A program made the translations under genes and the position numbers. From Nodularia sp. NIES-3585 (GTDB lineage Bacteria; Cyanobacteriota; Cyanobacteriia; Cyanobacteriales; Nostocaceae), in assembly GCF_002218065.1 (NCBI RefSeq), contig NZ_BDUB01000001.1:941567-1005566 (forward strand): a stretch of 64,000 bases of DNA, in the 5' to 3' direction. Shown piece after piece: positions 44,987 through 54,460 of this stretch (the stretch's first letter is position 1; every line of letters starts with the position of its first letter). The notes beneath the pieces are model-generated. The model saw only the letters and a program-made list of their open reading frames with translations, made no database searches and was not told where the DNA came from.

Positions 44987-45015
44987 CTGGGGAGTGGGGA
45001 GTAGGGAGTGGGGAT
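44987..45015. repeat. Heptamer tandem repeat (GGGGAGT)
   Basis: Four GGGGAGT/AGGGAGT units in the 48-base gap between raf1 and the convergent glycosyltransferase gene. Confidence 0.8.
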
Positions 45016-45030
45016 TGAAAAAACTAAGGC

Positions 45031-46704
45031 TCATCCTGATTTGCACCGATAAAGCTGATAGGGAATACCTATGCGATAGTGTTGTGAAGTGTCTATAGTA
45101 CAAATAGCATCCCCAGATATCCCCACTTCTTGGGGATAATCCCATTGTCTCATTCCTGGGCCAACTATCCATAAATTCATCTGTAATCTTGCTGGTGTTG
45201 GCATTTGATCAAGCCTGTTCCAGAAATCATGTGAATTCAAACTTCTATGTAAAAAAGCCAAACTATCAGAATTATTCACACTAACTCCAACAGCAGCGTT
45301 TGTATTAGTTCTCAGCTTTTCTAATGCTAAAGCAAAACTTAATCCCAATGCCACATCCTGATAATTGTTGTATCCTACCACCAGCATCAGAGGGATAGAA
45401 GGTTCTAAATTCATATTTTGAGCAACTTTTTCAGGCTGAAAAGGTTTTTGAAAGACTAAGTTAGAAACTACAAAAACACAACTGAGCATACCAACCAGTA
45501 AAATAATCAATTTTGATTTGTGAAGTTTGCTAATACTAGCTGCTAACAAAGCGCAAAAACTGGGATAATAAACAAAGGAATAGCGAGGAATAATAGTTAT
45601 ATCTTTACCCAATAAATAGGCTATGCCAAAAAATTGGATTAACACAATAATAGTAAAACTTAATAAGGTTAATGTTGCTATATGAGTTGTATTCTCTAAC
45701 CACAGCAATTTTAATCCTTTCCATACCTGCCATCCTAACCAAATCGTAAAACTTACCATAAAAAAACCACAGATAACTGTAATTAACAGAGGCTGGCTTT
45801 CCACAGGTAGAGCAATCACCATTAATATCCAACTAATTAAAGTTTGATATATTGGTGCAATATGCATGGTAGCAGGTAACCAGTTAGTTTCAGCGCTCTG
45901 AAAATGACTCAAGATTACCAGCATCCAGGGCATGAAACTAATTACAACGCCAGTAATTGATAAAATTAAAGTTAGGAAAATGTGGTGTTTGTTCAGGATT
46001 TTAATATCAGCTAAATATATCAATATCAGTAATGTTGTAATTTCGGCAATGAAAGCCAGAATAAAAAAGTAGTGAACATAAAGACCAATACTATTCACAA
46101 TTGACCAGAAAATTACCACCCAAAGTCTCAGGCGTTGCTTCTCAAAAATATCCTGCTGAATTTGTATTAGTCCCAATAAAGCTAAAGTTATGAGAAACAT
46201 GGGCATAGTGTAGTGGCGTGCTTCTTGGGAAAGGTAAACAGCAAAGGGAGAAATAGCCATCATTAATGCGGCGATGATTCCCAATGCAGGGCAAAAAGCA
46301 ATGCGGTTGACACCATAAATTGCGGCGATCGCACCTACACCAAATAAAGCCGATAGCGATCGCAATTTTGCCACCCACTCTGAACCCAAGGGAATCATCC
46401 ACCCCAACCAACTGTACATTCCACAAAAAAACAATGGCGGATGGGTAGACTGATTAGCTACATTTTCGGCAATTTGATCACAACTAACCCCAGGCTGGAA
46501 AGTAAAAATTTCTTGGACGCGTTGAAGAGGGAATAAGACATCTAAGGGTAAATCATGGTAATTTTTCCCCAAACTGAAAATAGCAGTAATTACCTCATCC
46601 ATCCACAGAGGTTTTAAGCCTAAATGCCAAAAGCGCAAGACAGCACCAAGTGCCATCGCTCCAGCTAAACCTAGATAATGTAGATACAGTTTGCGATTTG
46701 TCAT
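45031..46704 (-). CDS. GT39-like membrane glycosyltransferase
   Basis: 557 residues with about 11 hydrophobic segments. The first loop contains KPLWMDEVITAIF, matching the acidic motif of PMT_2-type enzymes, and STHPPLFF follows. The C-terminal region is a hydrophilic domain outside the membrane. It should use a polyprenyl-linked sugar; the acceptor is unknown. It is convergent with raf1 and divergent from the helicase gene. Confidence 0.8.
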   Translation of the reverse strand: MTNRKLYLHYLGLAGAMALGAVLRFWHLGLKPLWMDEVITAIFSLGKNYHDLPLDVLFPLQRVQEIFTFQPGVSCDQIAENVANQSTHPPLFFCGMYSWLGWMIPLGSEWVAKLRSLSALFGVGAIAAIYGVNRIAFCPALGIIAALMMAISPFAVYLSQEARHYTMPMFLITLALLGLIQIQQDIFEKQRLRLWVVIFWSIVNSIGLYVHYFFILAFIAEITTLLILIYLADIKILNKHHIFLTLILSITGVVISFMPWMLVILSHFQSAETNWLPATMHIAPIYQTLISWILMVIALPVESQPLLITVICGFFMVSFTIWLGWQVWKGLKLLWLENTTHIATLTLLSFTIIVLIQFFGIAYLLGKDITIIPRYSFVYYPSFCALLAASISKLHKSKLIILLVGMLSCVFVVSNLVFQKPFQPEKVAQNMNLEPSIPLMLVVGYNNYQDVALGLSFALALEKLRTNTNAAVGVSVNNSDSLAFLHRSLNSHDFWNRLDQMPTPARLQMNLWIVGPGMRQWDYPQEVGISGDAICTIDTSQHYRIGIPYQLYRCKSG

Positions 46705-46850
46705 TATTTATTCATACGGAAAATTTATCACCACAGGTATATCGATGTTGTTGATTAGGACTTACGCAAAATTCTGCAAAAACGGATGTTTATTTCCCCA
46801 AAAGATGCTCAATCTGCAATTTGATAATTTCAACTAAAATCTAAAATTTT

Positions 46851-49238
46851 ATGTCAGACGCTCATTTTACGGCTACTGTGCCTCAAGAATTTCTCCAGTC
46901 ACTATTACAAGAGAAGATTTTAGCCATCCGCAATAGTCTACGCCCAGGACAACAACAGATGGGTGATTGGCAATTTGGCCCATTGGCTGTTTCCGCCGTT
47001 CCTGGGGCTGGTAAATCTACTGGGATGGCCGCAGCAGTCGCGATCGCGATCGCCCGTCAGTACCAAATTGCGGCAGAATCACGCCCATCTTCCCGCCGTC
47101 ACATTGTAGTTGTTACCTTTACTCGTTCCGCATCTGCCAATATTAAATTAAAAATTCGCGAATACTTAAAACAATTATCTTTACCTCAGACAGGTTTTGC
47201 TGTCTATACCCTGCATGGTCTAGCTTTAAATATTGCCAGCCGTCACCCTAATTTATCAGCCTTAGAATTAGAAAATGTCACATTAATCACACCCAGTCAA
47301 AGCCACCGTTTTATTCGCACAGCAGTAGAACAATGGATTAATCAGAATCCAGAACTTTATTCTCGGTTGCTAGAAGGTCATCAATTCGACGGTGAAGAGA
47401 CAGAAAGATTACGTCGTCAGTCAGTATTACGAACAGAAGTTTTACCAGATTTGGCGACTACAGTCATTCATGAAGCTAAAAGTTCGGGAATATTGCCAGA
47501 AAAACTACGGGAGTGGAGTCAACAAACCACAGATAAATATGCCATTTTGGGGGTAGCAGCGGGATTGTATGAACAATATCAAAACTTAATGCGATCGCGT
47601 GACTTCATCGACTACGACGATATGATTTTAGCCTCCCTTCGCGTCCTCGAAAATGACAGCGCCCGTCGCATTGAGCAAAATCAAGTTTTTGCAGTATTTG
47701 AAGACGAAGCCCAAGATTCTAGCCCTTTGCAGACAAAGCTGTTAGAGATTTTAGCAAGTAATCAGGGCGAAGAAGCCGGGGCGCTTGTACTAGAATCTTC
47801 TCCCCGATCTCCCCACTCCCTACTCCCCACTCCCTACTCCCCACTCAACCTAGTGAGAGTTGGTGATCCTAATCAAGCGATTAACTCAACTTTTACTCCA
47901 GCTGATCCGATTTATTTTCGGGAGTTTTGCGGCGTGTGCGATCGCCTTGGCAAATTAGCAACCATGGATCAAGCTGGACGCAGTACGAGAATTATCATCG
48001 CCGCCGCCAACTTCGCCCTAGAATGGGTCAACAGCTTTTATTTACACAAAAATCAGCGATCGCCTTTTCTTTCTCAAAACATCCGCCCCGTTGATACCAG
48101 CGATCCTCAAAAAAATGCCAACCCATTACCCGTGGGACGAGGACTAGAACTTTATACCCCACGTGATATTTATCAAACAGTGGAATTACTCTCTCAAAGA
48201 ATAGTTGAGTTATTTACTCAAGACCCCACAGAAAGTAGTGGGGCAATTTTAGTCCGAGAAAATCGCCAAGGACGCTGGCTAGCAGAGATGTTAACTCCTG
48301 TGTGTAACGAGCATAAAATTACACTTTATGACGTAGGAGAACGCGATCGCCGTTCTCATATCCCCCAAGAAATGTTGGGATTATTGCAATTTTGCGATCG
48401 CCCCCATTCTCCTGATTACCTCAAAGCAGCTTTAGAGGTATTGGTACAGCGTCAATTAATTCCCACCCAAGACCTCAACGCCCTTGCTAGTCTACCAGAA
48501 GAATTTTTATATCCGGGCCCTCTAGCAGAACTCCAAACAGATACAGTCCAAAAAGCTGCTCATTTGTGTCGGAGTATACTCCGCGCTCGGCTGGAACTGC
48601 CTCTGTATCAGCTGATTGCCTTTCTGGCTTTAACCTTAAAATACGAACAAGCCGAATTAGCAACCGCTGACAAACTTGCCGAACGGGTAAACCAGCAAAT
48701 AGCTGAGAATAATTCAATGGCAGCAATGCTTTCAGCCTTAAGTGAAATTGTCACTTCTGAACGGTTTGAACCAGTGGAAACAGACGATTTAGACGCACGT
48801 TATACCCGTCGTGGTCAACTGACGATCATCACCATGCACAAAGCCAAAGGCTTGGATTGGGACTATGTATTTATGCCCTTTCTACATGAAAACTTAATTC
48901 CTGGTAAGTTTTGGGTTCCTCCTAAAAGCCAGTTTTTAGGCGACTTTACTTTATCAGAAGTAGCCCGCGCCCAAATTCGCAGTGCAATCCACGGCGAATC
49001 GAATCTACCTGATGTTTCCCAAGCCTGGGAACAGGCAAAACATCTCAAAACCTCCGAGGAATATCGTTTACTCTACGTTGCTATGACACGAGCCAAGCGC
49101 CTATTGTGGATGTCTGCATCACACCAAGCGCCTTTTACCTGGAGTAAACCAGAAAATCTCCAAGAACAAGCGCCTTGTCCGGTTTTTCCGGCATTAAAAC
49201 GTCAGTTTTCTGAATGTGTAGTTACTGGAGCCACTTAA
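46851..49238 (+). CDS. UvrD/PcrA-like superfamily 1 helicase
   Basis: 795 residues with all SF1A motifs: Walker A SAVPGAGKST (about 49-58), VVVTFTRSASANIK, VYTLHGLALNIAS, motif II VFEDEAQDSSPLQ, motif III VRVGDPNQAINSTF, motif V TMHKAKGLDWDYVF and motif VI LLYVAMTRAKRLL. Motif II is DEAQ as in UvrD. It should unwind DNA in repair or recombination. Between motifs II and III, residues about 318-332 are encoded by a heptamer repeat. It is divergent from the glycosyltransferase gene. Confidence 0.92.
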   Translation: MSDAHFTATVPQEFLQSLLQEKILAIRNSLRPGQQQMGDWQFGPLAVSAVPGAGKSTGMAAAVAIAIARQYQIAAESRPSSRRHIVVVTFTRSASANIKLKIREYLKQLSLPQTGFAVYTLHGLALNIASRHPNLSALELENVTLITPSQSHRFIRTAVEQWINQNPELYSRLLEGHQFDGEETERLRRQSVLRTEVLPDLATTVIHEAKSSGILPEKLREWSQQTTDKYAILGVAAGLYEQYQNLMRSRDFIDYDDMILASLRVLENDSARRIEQNQVFAVFEDEAQDSSPLQTKLLEILASNQGEEAGALVLESSPRSPHSLLPTPYSPLNLVRVGDPNQAINSTFTPADPIYFREFCGVCDRLGKLATMDQAGRSTRIIIAAANFALEWVNSFYLHKNQRSPFLSQNIRPVDTSDPQKNANPLPVGRGLELYTPRDIYQTVELLSQRIVELFTQDPTESSGAILVRENRQGRWLAEMLTPVCNEHKITLYDVGERDRRSHIPQEMLGLLQFCDRPHSPDYLKAALEVLVQRQLIPTQDLNALASLPEEFLYPGPLAELQTDTVQKAAHLCRSILRARLELPLYQLIAFLALTLKYEQAELATADKLAERVNQQIAENNSMAAMLSALSEIVTSERFEPVETDDLDARYTRRGQLTIITMHKAKGLDWDYVFMPFLHENLIPGKFWVPPKSQFLGDFTLSEVARAQIRSAIHGESNLPDVSQAWEQAKHLKTSEEYRLLYVAMTRAKRLLWMSASHQAPFTWSKPENLQEQAPCPVFPALKRQFSECVVTGAT
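47804..47846. repeat. Heptamer tandem repeat inside the helicase reading frame
   Basis: About six units of ACTCCCC/ACTCCCT, the complement of the GGGGAGT repeats found between genes elsewhere. The frame is kept and the units encode a Ser/Pro/Leu stretch (SPRSPHSLLPTPYSPLNL). Confidence 0.85.
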
Positions 49239-49255
49239 ATCTGTAAATAATAGTA

Positions 49256-49261
49256 TATAAT
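49256..49261 (+). promoter_or_regulatory. Possible -10 box of the rpmI-rplT operon
   Basis: A perfect TATAAT lies 30 bases before the rpmI ATG. No good -35 is seen at the right distance, so this call is weak. Confidence 0.35.
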
Positions 49262-49290
49262 TATGGATTGTGTCGAATTAAAGTCAGACC

Positions 49291-49488
49291 ATGCCTAAAC
49301 TCAAGACTCGTAAAGCTGCGGCAAAACGTTTCCGTGCCACTGGTACAGGTAAGATTGTGCGTCGCAAAGCCTTCAAAAACCACCTTCTAGAACACAAGTC
49401 TTCTAACAAAAAGCGTAGCTTGTCCAAGTCCACACTTGTACATGAACGCGATGAAGACAACGTGCGTTTAATGCTTCCTTATTTGTAA
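49291..49488 (+). CDS. rpmI: 50S ribosomal protein L35
   Basis: 65 residues. [20 protein letters not shown] opens the family, followed by the basic [14 protein letters not shown]. It is a late-assembling large-subunit protein. rplT follows after 19 bases, the usual pair; infC, which often precedes them in other bacteria, is not here. Confidence 0.97.
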   Translation: MPKLKTRKAAAKRFRATGTGKIVRRKAFKNHLLEHKSSNKKRSLSKSTLVHERDEDNVRLMLPYL

Positions 49489-49507
49489 GTTTTTCAGGAA
49501 ATAGACT

Positions 49508-49864
49508 ATGACCAGAGTAAAACGCGGTAACGTAGCTCGTAAACGCCGCAATAAAATTCTCAAATTAGCTAAAGGTTTTCGCGGTTCCCATTCAACTTTG
49601 TTTAGAACCGCTAACCAACAGGTGATGAAGGCGCTACGGAGTTCCTATCGCGATCGCAAAAAGAAAAAGCGTGATTTTCGTCGCCTGTGGATTGCTCGGA
49701 TCAATGCGGCTGCAAGGCAACATGGTTTGAGTTACAGTCAGTTAATAGGCAATTTGAAAAAAGCTGATATCCAACTAAATCGCAAAATGTTGGCACAATT
49801 GGCAGTTCTCGATCCAGCTAGTTTCGGCAAGGTTGCGGAATTGGCACTGCAAGCTAAAGGATAA
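49508..49864 (+). CDS. rplT: 50S ribosomal protein L20
   Basis: 118 residues. [20 protein letters not shown] and [21 protein letters not shown] are the L20 RNA-binding signatures. The length matches the family. It sits behind rpmI in one operon. The next gene starts 12 bases downstream, so the operon may extend into it. Confidence 0.97.
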   Translation: MTRVKRGNVARKRRNKILKLAKGFRGSHSTLFRTANQQVMKALRSSYRDRKKKKRDFRRLWIARINAAARQHGLSYSQLIGNLKKADIQLNRKMLAQLAVLDPASFGKVAELALQAKG

Positions 49865-49876
49865 GGGTGGTAACGG

Positions 49877-50695
49877 ATGAATTACCGATGTAACAGATGG
49901 CTAAAATTTAATCAGTTACATCTGGTATTATCCGCTACCATCTTTTGTGTTTTTTGTTTTTCTTGGGGATTTATGGCATCTGCCGCCCAAATTCCCGAAA
50001 TTCAGCGACGAGGTTATTTAACTATTGCCGTTAAAGATAACTTACGTCCCTTGGGATTTAGAGATGCTGACGGTAATTTACAAGGCTTAGAAATTGACTT
50101 GGCAAAGCGTCTGGCGTTGGACTTGTTAGGGAAAGCGGATGCTGTAAAATTCCAACCAGTAGCCAACCGCGATCGCTTGTCTGTAGTCTTAAACAATAAA
50201 GTTGATTTAGCGATCGCCAGGGTAACAGCCACCGAGTCCCGCGCCCGGTTAGTAAGTTTCAGTGTTCCTTACTACTTTGATGGCGCTGTTATAGTCACAA
50301 AAGATGCCTCTGTACGCCAGCTAAGTGATTTAGCAAACCGCAAAATCGCCGTAATCAAGAACTCCAGCACAATTGCCCAAGTGCGGTACTATGTGCCAAA
50401 AGCCGAGTTAGTGGGAGTTAATTCATATCAAGAAGGGCGATCGCTGACAGAAAATAATACAGTAGTAGCATTTGCTGCCGATGCCAGTGTTCTGAGTGGT
50501 TGGGTGCAAGAATATCCCCAATATCGGCTTTTACCCACAAAGTTATCAACTGAACCCTTGTCTGTAGTCATGCCCAAAGGATTGCAGTACGATCAGTTAA
50601 GACGACAAGTCAATGAAGCGATCGCTCAATATACAGCAGAAGGTTGGCTAAAAGAACGTGTAAAATATTGGGGCTTACCCTCACAGAGTCCATAA
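49877..50695 (+). CDS. Periplasmic solute-binding protein, amino-acid type (SBP_bac_3)
   Basis: 272 residues. A signal peptide (hydrophobic stretch about 15-36, cut near SAAQ) precedes IPEIQRRGYLTIAVKDNLRP and GLEIDLAKRLALDLLG, the family opening. FSVPYYFDGAVIVTKD and LADRKIAV-type sequence (DLANRKIAVIKNSSTI) follow. It binds polar amino acids or similar small molecules. No permease or ATPase gene is nearby, so it is an orphan. It starts 12 bases after rplT. Confidence 0.85.
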   Translation: MNYRCNRWLKFNQLHLVLSATIFCVFCFSWGFMASAAQIPEIQRRGYLTIAVKDNLRPLGFRDADGNLQGLEIDLAKRLALDLLGKADAVKFQPVANRDRLSVVLNNKVDLAIARVTATESRARLVSFSVPYYFDGAVIVTKDASVRQLSDLANRKIAVIKNSSTIAQVRYYVPKAELVGVNSYQEGRSLTENNTVVAFAADASVLSGWVQEYPQYRLLPTKLSTEPLSVVMPKGLQYDQLRRQVNEAIAQYTAEGWLKERVKYWGLPSQSP

Positions 50696-50784
50696 AGTGA
50701 AGAAATATCTCCCTCATCTCCCCCATCTCCCTAGTGTCCGATAATAGATACAGAAGTAACTTTTAATATTTGTATTTGCAGACA

Positions 50785-51309
50785 ATGGATAAAAATTTAG
50801 TCATTATTTATCTCTCAATATTTGTAGGTCTGCTTTCATTCGCAGTTGTGAATGTCTTCCGTCAAATTTTCAAAACTCGCAGGCGTGAAAGTGCCTTAGC
50901 AAGGTTACGCAAGAAATTGGAGACAGAAAAAGGTACGGCACAAGAATATTACGAGTTAGCCAGTATTTTTTCAGAGAAACAAGTATTTTCCCAGGCAATA
51001 GTGCTATTTCAAAAAGCCATCAAAGCCGCAGAAGAAGAAGAAGAAGAAGATAGCGCCCCTATTTATAACGGACTAGGGTATGTTTACTTTAGCCAAGAGC
51101 AATATGACTTAGCAATTCGCCAGTATAAAGAAGCTTTAAAACGTAAACCAGACTACGTGACAGCACTGAATAACCTGGGACACGCCTACGAAAAGAAAAA
51201 ATTAACCACTCAGGCGTTACAAATGTATGAAGAAGCACTAAAATTCGCCCCCAATAATACCATTGCCAAGCGCCGGGCTGAATCATTACGACGCTTGGTG
51301 TCTGTCTAA
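50785..51309 (+). CDS. Membrane-anchored TPR protein, Ycf37-like
   Basis: About 174 residues from the ATG at 50785; a TTG five codons earlier is unlikely. One membrane helix (VIIYLSIFVGLLSFAVVNVF) is followed by a basic turn and three tetratricopeptide repeats (TAQEYYELASIFSEKQ, PIYNGLGYVYFSQEQYDLAI, VTALNNLGHAYEKKKLTTQAL), with an acidic run of glutamates before the second. This layout matches Ycf37, a photosystem I assembly factor, as I remember it. Confidence 0.75.
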   Translation: MDKNLVIIYLSIFVGLLSFAVVNVFRQIFKTRRRESALARLRKKLETEKGTAQEYYELASIFSEKQVFSQAIVLFQKAIKAAEEEEEEDSAPIYNGLGYVYFSQEQYDLAIRQYKEALKRKPDYVTALNNLGHAYEKKKLTTQALQMYEEALKFAPNNTIAKRRAESLRRLVSV

Positions 51310-51333
51310 AAATTTTGCTTGTAAAACTATTAT

Positions 51334-51362
51334 CTCCCCTCCTCGCTTGCACCGGAGGGGCT
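51334..51362. terminator. GC-rich hairpin between the TPR gene and ureE
   Basis: CCCCTCC (51336-51342) pairs with GGAGGGG (51354-51360), followed by CTGGGGGTGGGG. This is a widespread cyanobacterial dispersed hairpin. It may end the TPR transcript, but there is no T-run. Confidence 0.4.
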
Positions 51363-51426
51363 GGGGGTGGGGTGAAATGATTGTGATAATATTAACCGGA
51401 CTTGATATGACATTTAAACTTTATTT

Positions 51427-51870
51427 ATGCTGACTTTAACCCAACGTCAACCGCCTAATCCTGATGTCGCCGTCACTTTCACCCTAGCACTCACAGCAGA
51501 AGAACGCACCCGCAGTCGTCATCGCTTTGAAACCGAAGATGGCAAAATTGTATTTTTGCGTTTACCTAGAGGAACATTACTGCGAGATGGCGATATTTTA
51601 CAAGACCAGACCAATAGCAGTTTAATTAGAATTACTGCCAAACCAGAAACAGTGTTAACGGTTTTTGCTCAAACACCGCTTTTGTTAATGCGCGCAGCAT
51701 ACCATTTGGGAAATCGCCACGTACCCGTAGAAATTACCTCTAACTATTTACGCTTATTACCAGATTCAGTTTTACGCACAATGCTGGAACAACTAGGGCT
51801 AGAAATTACAGAAGAAATCTTACCATTTCAGCCAGAATTAGGCGCTTATGGACACCATCACCCTCACTGA
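51427..51870 (+). CDS. ureE: Urease accessory protein UreE, nickel chaperone
   Basis: 147 residues. The N-terminal peptide-binding domain ([18 protein letters not shown]) and the metal domain ([12 protein letters not shown] with the conserved His) are present, and the C-terminus ends in a His cluster (YGHHHPH) that binds nickel. It supplies Ni to the urease assembly complex. Its last 23 bases overlap the ureF start. Confidence 0.93.
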   Translation: MLTLTQRQPPNPDVAVTFTLALTAEERTRSRHRFETEDGKIVFLRLPRGTLLRDGDILQDQTNSSLIRITAKPETVLTVFAQTPLLLMRAAYHLGNRHVPVEITSNYLRLLPDSVLRTMLEQLGLEITEEILPFQPELGAYGHHHPH

Positions 51871-52537
51871 TACCAATCTTTTATACATATTGCAGTTAGC
51901 TAGTTCAGGGTTGCCTGTGGGAGCATATAGCTATTCTGAAGGCTTAGAAATGCTGGTGGAAAAGGGCATCATTTCCGATCAAGCCAGCCTCAAACATTGG
52001 TTAGAGTCCGAATTACATTATGGGGCAATTCGGTTAGATGGTGCAGTGATGGTACGAGCCGAACAATCGGCAAGTATGGGCAATAATTCAGCTTTATCTC
52101 ATTGGAATATGTGGTTATCTGCTGCTAGAGAAACCCAAGAATTACGCGCATCTAGTTGGCAAATGGGGCGATCTCTTACCCAATTACTTGGTAAACTACA
52201 ACCAGAGATTATACCTTTAGTCAATGCAGTGGGTAATCCTTGCAATTATGCGATCGCCTTTGGTATTGCTGTCGCTCATTGGCAAATTAATATTAAAGGT
52301 GCTTTACTAGCATATCTGCATAGTTGGGCAACTAACTTGATTACTGCTGGAGTCAAACTCATTCCCCTTGGTCAAACCGCAGGACAAGAGTTATTGCTAG
52401 AGTTACAACCATTAATTAGCACTGCTGTAGGGGAAATACTAGCTTTGGAGGATGACGAACTCAGTTGTTGTAGTTGGGGTTTGTCGTTAGCCAGTATGCA
52501 GCACGAAAGCCAGTATACTCGGTTATTTAGGAGTTAG
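51848..52537 (+). CDS. ureF: Urease accessory protein UreF
   Basis: 229 residues. [20 protein letters not shown] continuing to [12 protein letters not shown] is the UreF opening, and [22 protein letters not shown] is a second signature. UreF acts with UreD and UreG in nickel insertion. It overlaps the end of ureE by 23 bases, so translation is probably coupled. ureG begins 10 bases after. Confidence 0.93.
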   Translation: MDTITLTDTNLLYILQLASSGLPVGAYSYSEGLEMLVEKGIISDQASLKHWLESELHYGAIRLDGAVMVRAEQSASMGNNSALSHWNMWLSAARETQELRASSWQMGRSLTQLLGKLQPEIIPLVNAVGNPCNYAIAFGIAVAHWQINIKGALLAYLHSWATNLITAGVKLIPLGQTAGQELLLELQPLISTAVGEILALEDDELSCCSWGLSLASMQHESQYTRLFRS

Positions 52538-52547
52538 ATAGAGGACA

Positions 52548-53141
52548 ATGAGTGCATTACGTGTTGGGGTAGCTGGCCCAGTGGGTTCAGGAAAGACAGC
52601 TTTAGTGGATGCTTTGTGTAAAGCTTTGCGTAAGCAGTATCAGATTGCTGTAGTGACCAATGATATTTACACCCAAGAGGATGCTCAGTTTTTGGTGCGT
52701 TCTCAAGCCTTGACAAGCGATCGCATTTTGGGAGTGGAAACTGGCGGTTGTCCCCACACAGCTATTCGCGAAGATGCTTCCATGAATTTGGCTGCTATTG
52801 AACAATTAGAAAATCAATTTCTTGATTTAGATGTAGTGTTCTTGGAAAGTGGCGGCGATAATTTAGCAGCTACCTTTAGTCCCGAATTGGTAGATTTAAC
52901 AATTTATGTCATAGATGTGGCGGCTGGTGATAAGATACCCCGTAAAGGTGGCCCCGGTATCACTAAATCTGACTTGCTGGTGATTAATAAAATTGACCTT
53001 GCACCCTATGTTGGTGCAGATTTAGATGTAATGAAACGGGATACGCAGAAAATGCGCGGTGAAAAACCTTTTCTTTTTACAAATTTGAAGACTCAACAAG
53101 GGCTGGCAGATTTGATTAAATTTGTGGACTTACACATATAG
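52548..53141 (+). CDS. ureG: Urease accessory GTPase UreG
   Basis: 197 residues. The P-loop [13 protein letters not shown] (about 6-18), [20 protein letters not shown] (the Ni-binding CPH) and [18 protein letters not shown] (the GTP base-binding NKxD) are all present. It drives nickel transfer with GTP. GAGG lies before the ATG. An intact tnpB element begins 15 bases past the stop. ureD and the urease subunits ureABC are not in the window. Confidence 0.96.
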   Translation: MSALRVGVAGPVGSGKTALVDALCKALRKQYQIAVVTNDIYTQEDAQFLVRSQALTSDRILGVETGGCPHTAIREDASMNLAAIEQLENQFLDLDVVFLESGGDNLAATFSPELVDLTIYVIDVAAGDKIPRKGGPGITKSDLLVINKIDLAPYVGADLDVMKRDTQKMRGEKPFLFTNLKTQQGLADLIKFVDLHI

Positions 53142-53155
53142 GGATGATTGACACT

Positions 53156-53176
53156 CTCAGGTCTAAAGACACTGAG
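53156..53176. repeat. Right-end hairpin of the TnpB element
   Basis: CTCAG and CTGAG close an outer stem and GTCT with AGAC an inner stem. It lies 11 bases past the tnpB stop and 15 bases past ureG. Confidence 0.6.
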
Positions 53177-53186
53177 ATTCTTTAAT

Positions 53187-54377
53187 CTAAGACATGACTT
53201 GCTCAACCAGGCTTACGCCAGATTGAGTAGAGGACTCATCTCCTAAAGCGTTGCTTGCATCTAGTGCAAAGGTTCCGGTATGCCCTACCGTACCCAATCC
53301 TCGACTAAGGATTATCCTAGCTGCGTTTTCATCCCTATCCATCACACAGCCACATTTACAAACGTGTGTCCTAGTTGATAGTGTTTTCTTCACAACTTCA
53401 CCGCAGCTAGAGCATTCTTGGCTACTGTATTGCGGGTTAACCGCAACAGTGACTCGTTTAAATACCTTACCAAAATATTCAACCCAGACACGGAACTGAT
53501 ACCAAGATGCGTCATTAATAGACTTAGCTAAACAATGATTTTTCACCAGATTTTTAATTCTCAAATCTTCATAGGCTATCAAGTCGTTGGACTGAACTAC
53601 GCACCGTGCCAATTTCACAGCATGGTCTTTACGTTGCCTACTTATTTTGAGGTGGCGTTTTCCTAAAATCTGTCTAGCTTTGCCTCTATTGCTTGAACCT
53701 TTTACCTTTCTGGAAACTCGTCGCTGTGAGCGTCTGAGAGCTTTTTCACCAACACGAAGAAACTTAGGGTTTTCAACCATTGTGCCATCAGAATCGGTGT
53801 AGTATTCTTTGATCCCAACATCTAACCCAATTGTATTACCCGTAGGCTCTATGCTCTCGGAACGCTTTACATTAACGCAAAACTGAACATACACACCATC
53901 TGCACGTTTTACCAATCTCACCCGTTTAATCTGGTTGATTTGATAGAAGTGCAAATTACGAGTACCTTTAAGTTTTAAGCGACCAATGCCTTTCTTGTCG
54001 ATGAAAGTTATGGATTTACAGTCATCTGCAAGCTTCCATCCTGATGTTTTGTATTCAACAGAACGACAGTCTTTTTGGAATTGAGGATATCCCTTTGAAC
54101 CCGCAATACCCGAATTGCAGTTTTCATAAAACCTAGAGATAGAAGACCAAGCTCGTTCAGCAGAAGCTTGACGAGCCATTGAATTAAGTTCATTAGCAAA
54201 AGGAAAGTTAGCTGCAAGTACAGCACAGTATTTCTGTAAGTCGTTTTTACCCGTAGCTTTAACATCCATCCATAGCCGAATACAACTATTCCGAATGAAC
54301 TTGGCAGTACGAATTGCTTCATCTACTGCTGTGAATTGCGCTGACTTTCCATAAGCCTTAAACTCAAAGACAAGCAT
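53187..54377 (-). CDS. tnpB: TnpB RNA-guided nuclease, intact
   Basis: 396 residues. The RuvC acidic residues are Asp186 (IGLDVGIKEYY), Glu270 (IAYEDLRIKNLV) and Asp349 (MDRDENAARIIL). The zinc finger has CSSCG near 322 and VCKCGC near 339. All are kept, so the protein may be active. TnpB uses a guide RNA from the element end to cut a target next to a short motif. A decayed relative is at 12573. Confidence 0.92.
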   Translation of the reverse strand: MLVFEFKAYGKSAQFTAVDEAIRTAKFIRNSCIRLWMDVKATGKNDLQKYCAVLAANFPFANELNSMARQASAERAWSSISRFYENCNSGIAGSKGYPQFQKDCRSVEYKTSGWKLADDCKSITFIDKKGIGRLKLKGTRNLHFYQINQIKRVRLVKRADGVYVQFCVNVKRSESIEPTGNTIGLDVGIKEYYTDSDGTMVENPKFLRVGEKALRRSQRRVSRKVKGSSNRGKARQILGKRHLKISRQRKDHAVKLARCVVQSNDLIAYEDLRIKNLVKNHCLAKSINDASWYQFRVWVEYFGKVFKRVTVAVNPQYSSQECSSCGEVVKKTLSTRTHVCKCGCVMDRDENAARIILSRGLGTVGHTGTFALDASNALGDESSTQSGVSLVEQVMS

Positions 54378-54438
54378 TTTTTCTACCTCCCATCTTATAC
54401 TACCATCACTGGAGTAAATTAGCCTAGAAAGATTGAAT

Positions 54439-54452
54439 GCGGTTAAAACCGC
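54439..54452. repeat. Left-end hairpin of the TnpB element
   Basis: GCGGTT-AA-AACCGC, a perfect 6-bp stem, 62 bases upstream of the tnpB ATG. Confidence 0.6.
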
Positions 54453-54460
54453 ACGAGTCG

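Larger units (their letters stand above)
53150..54460. mobile_element. IS200/IS605-type element carrying only tnpB
   Basis: An intact tnpB lies between two subterminal hairpins: CTCAG-GTCT..AGAC-CTGAG (53156-53176) at the tnpB 3' side and GCGGTT-AA-AACCGC (54439-54452) at the 5' side. No tnpA is present. The outer ends are approximate. In such elements a guide RNA overlaps the tnpB 3' end and the right end, here about 53150-53330. Confidence 0.7.

Noticed and set aside
53150-54460. A complete IS605 with transposase tnpA
   Set aside because: No Y1 transposase frame lies on either side; only tnpB is present.
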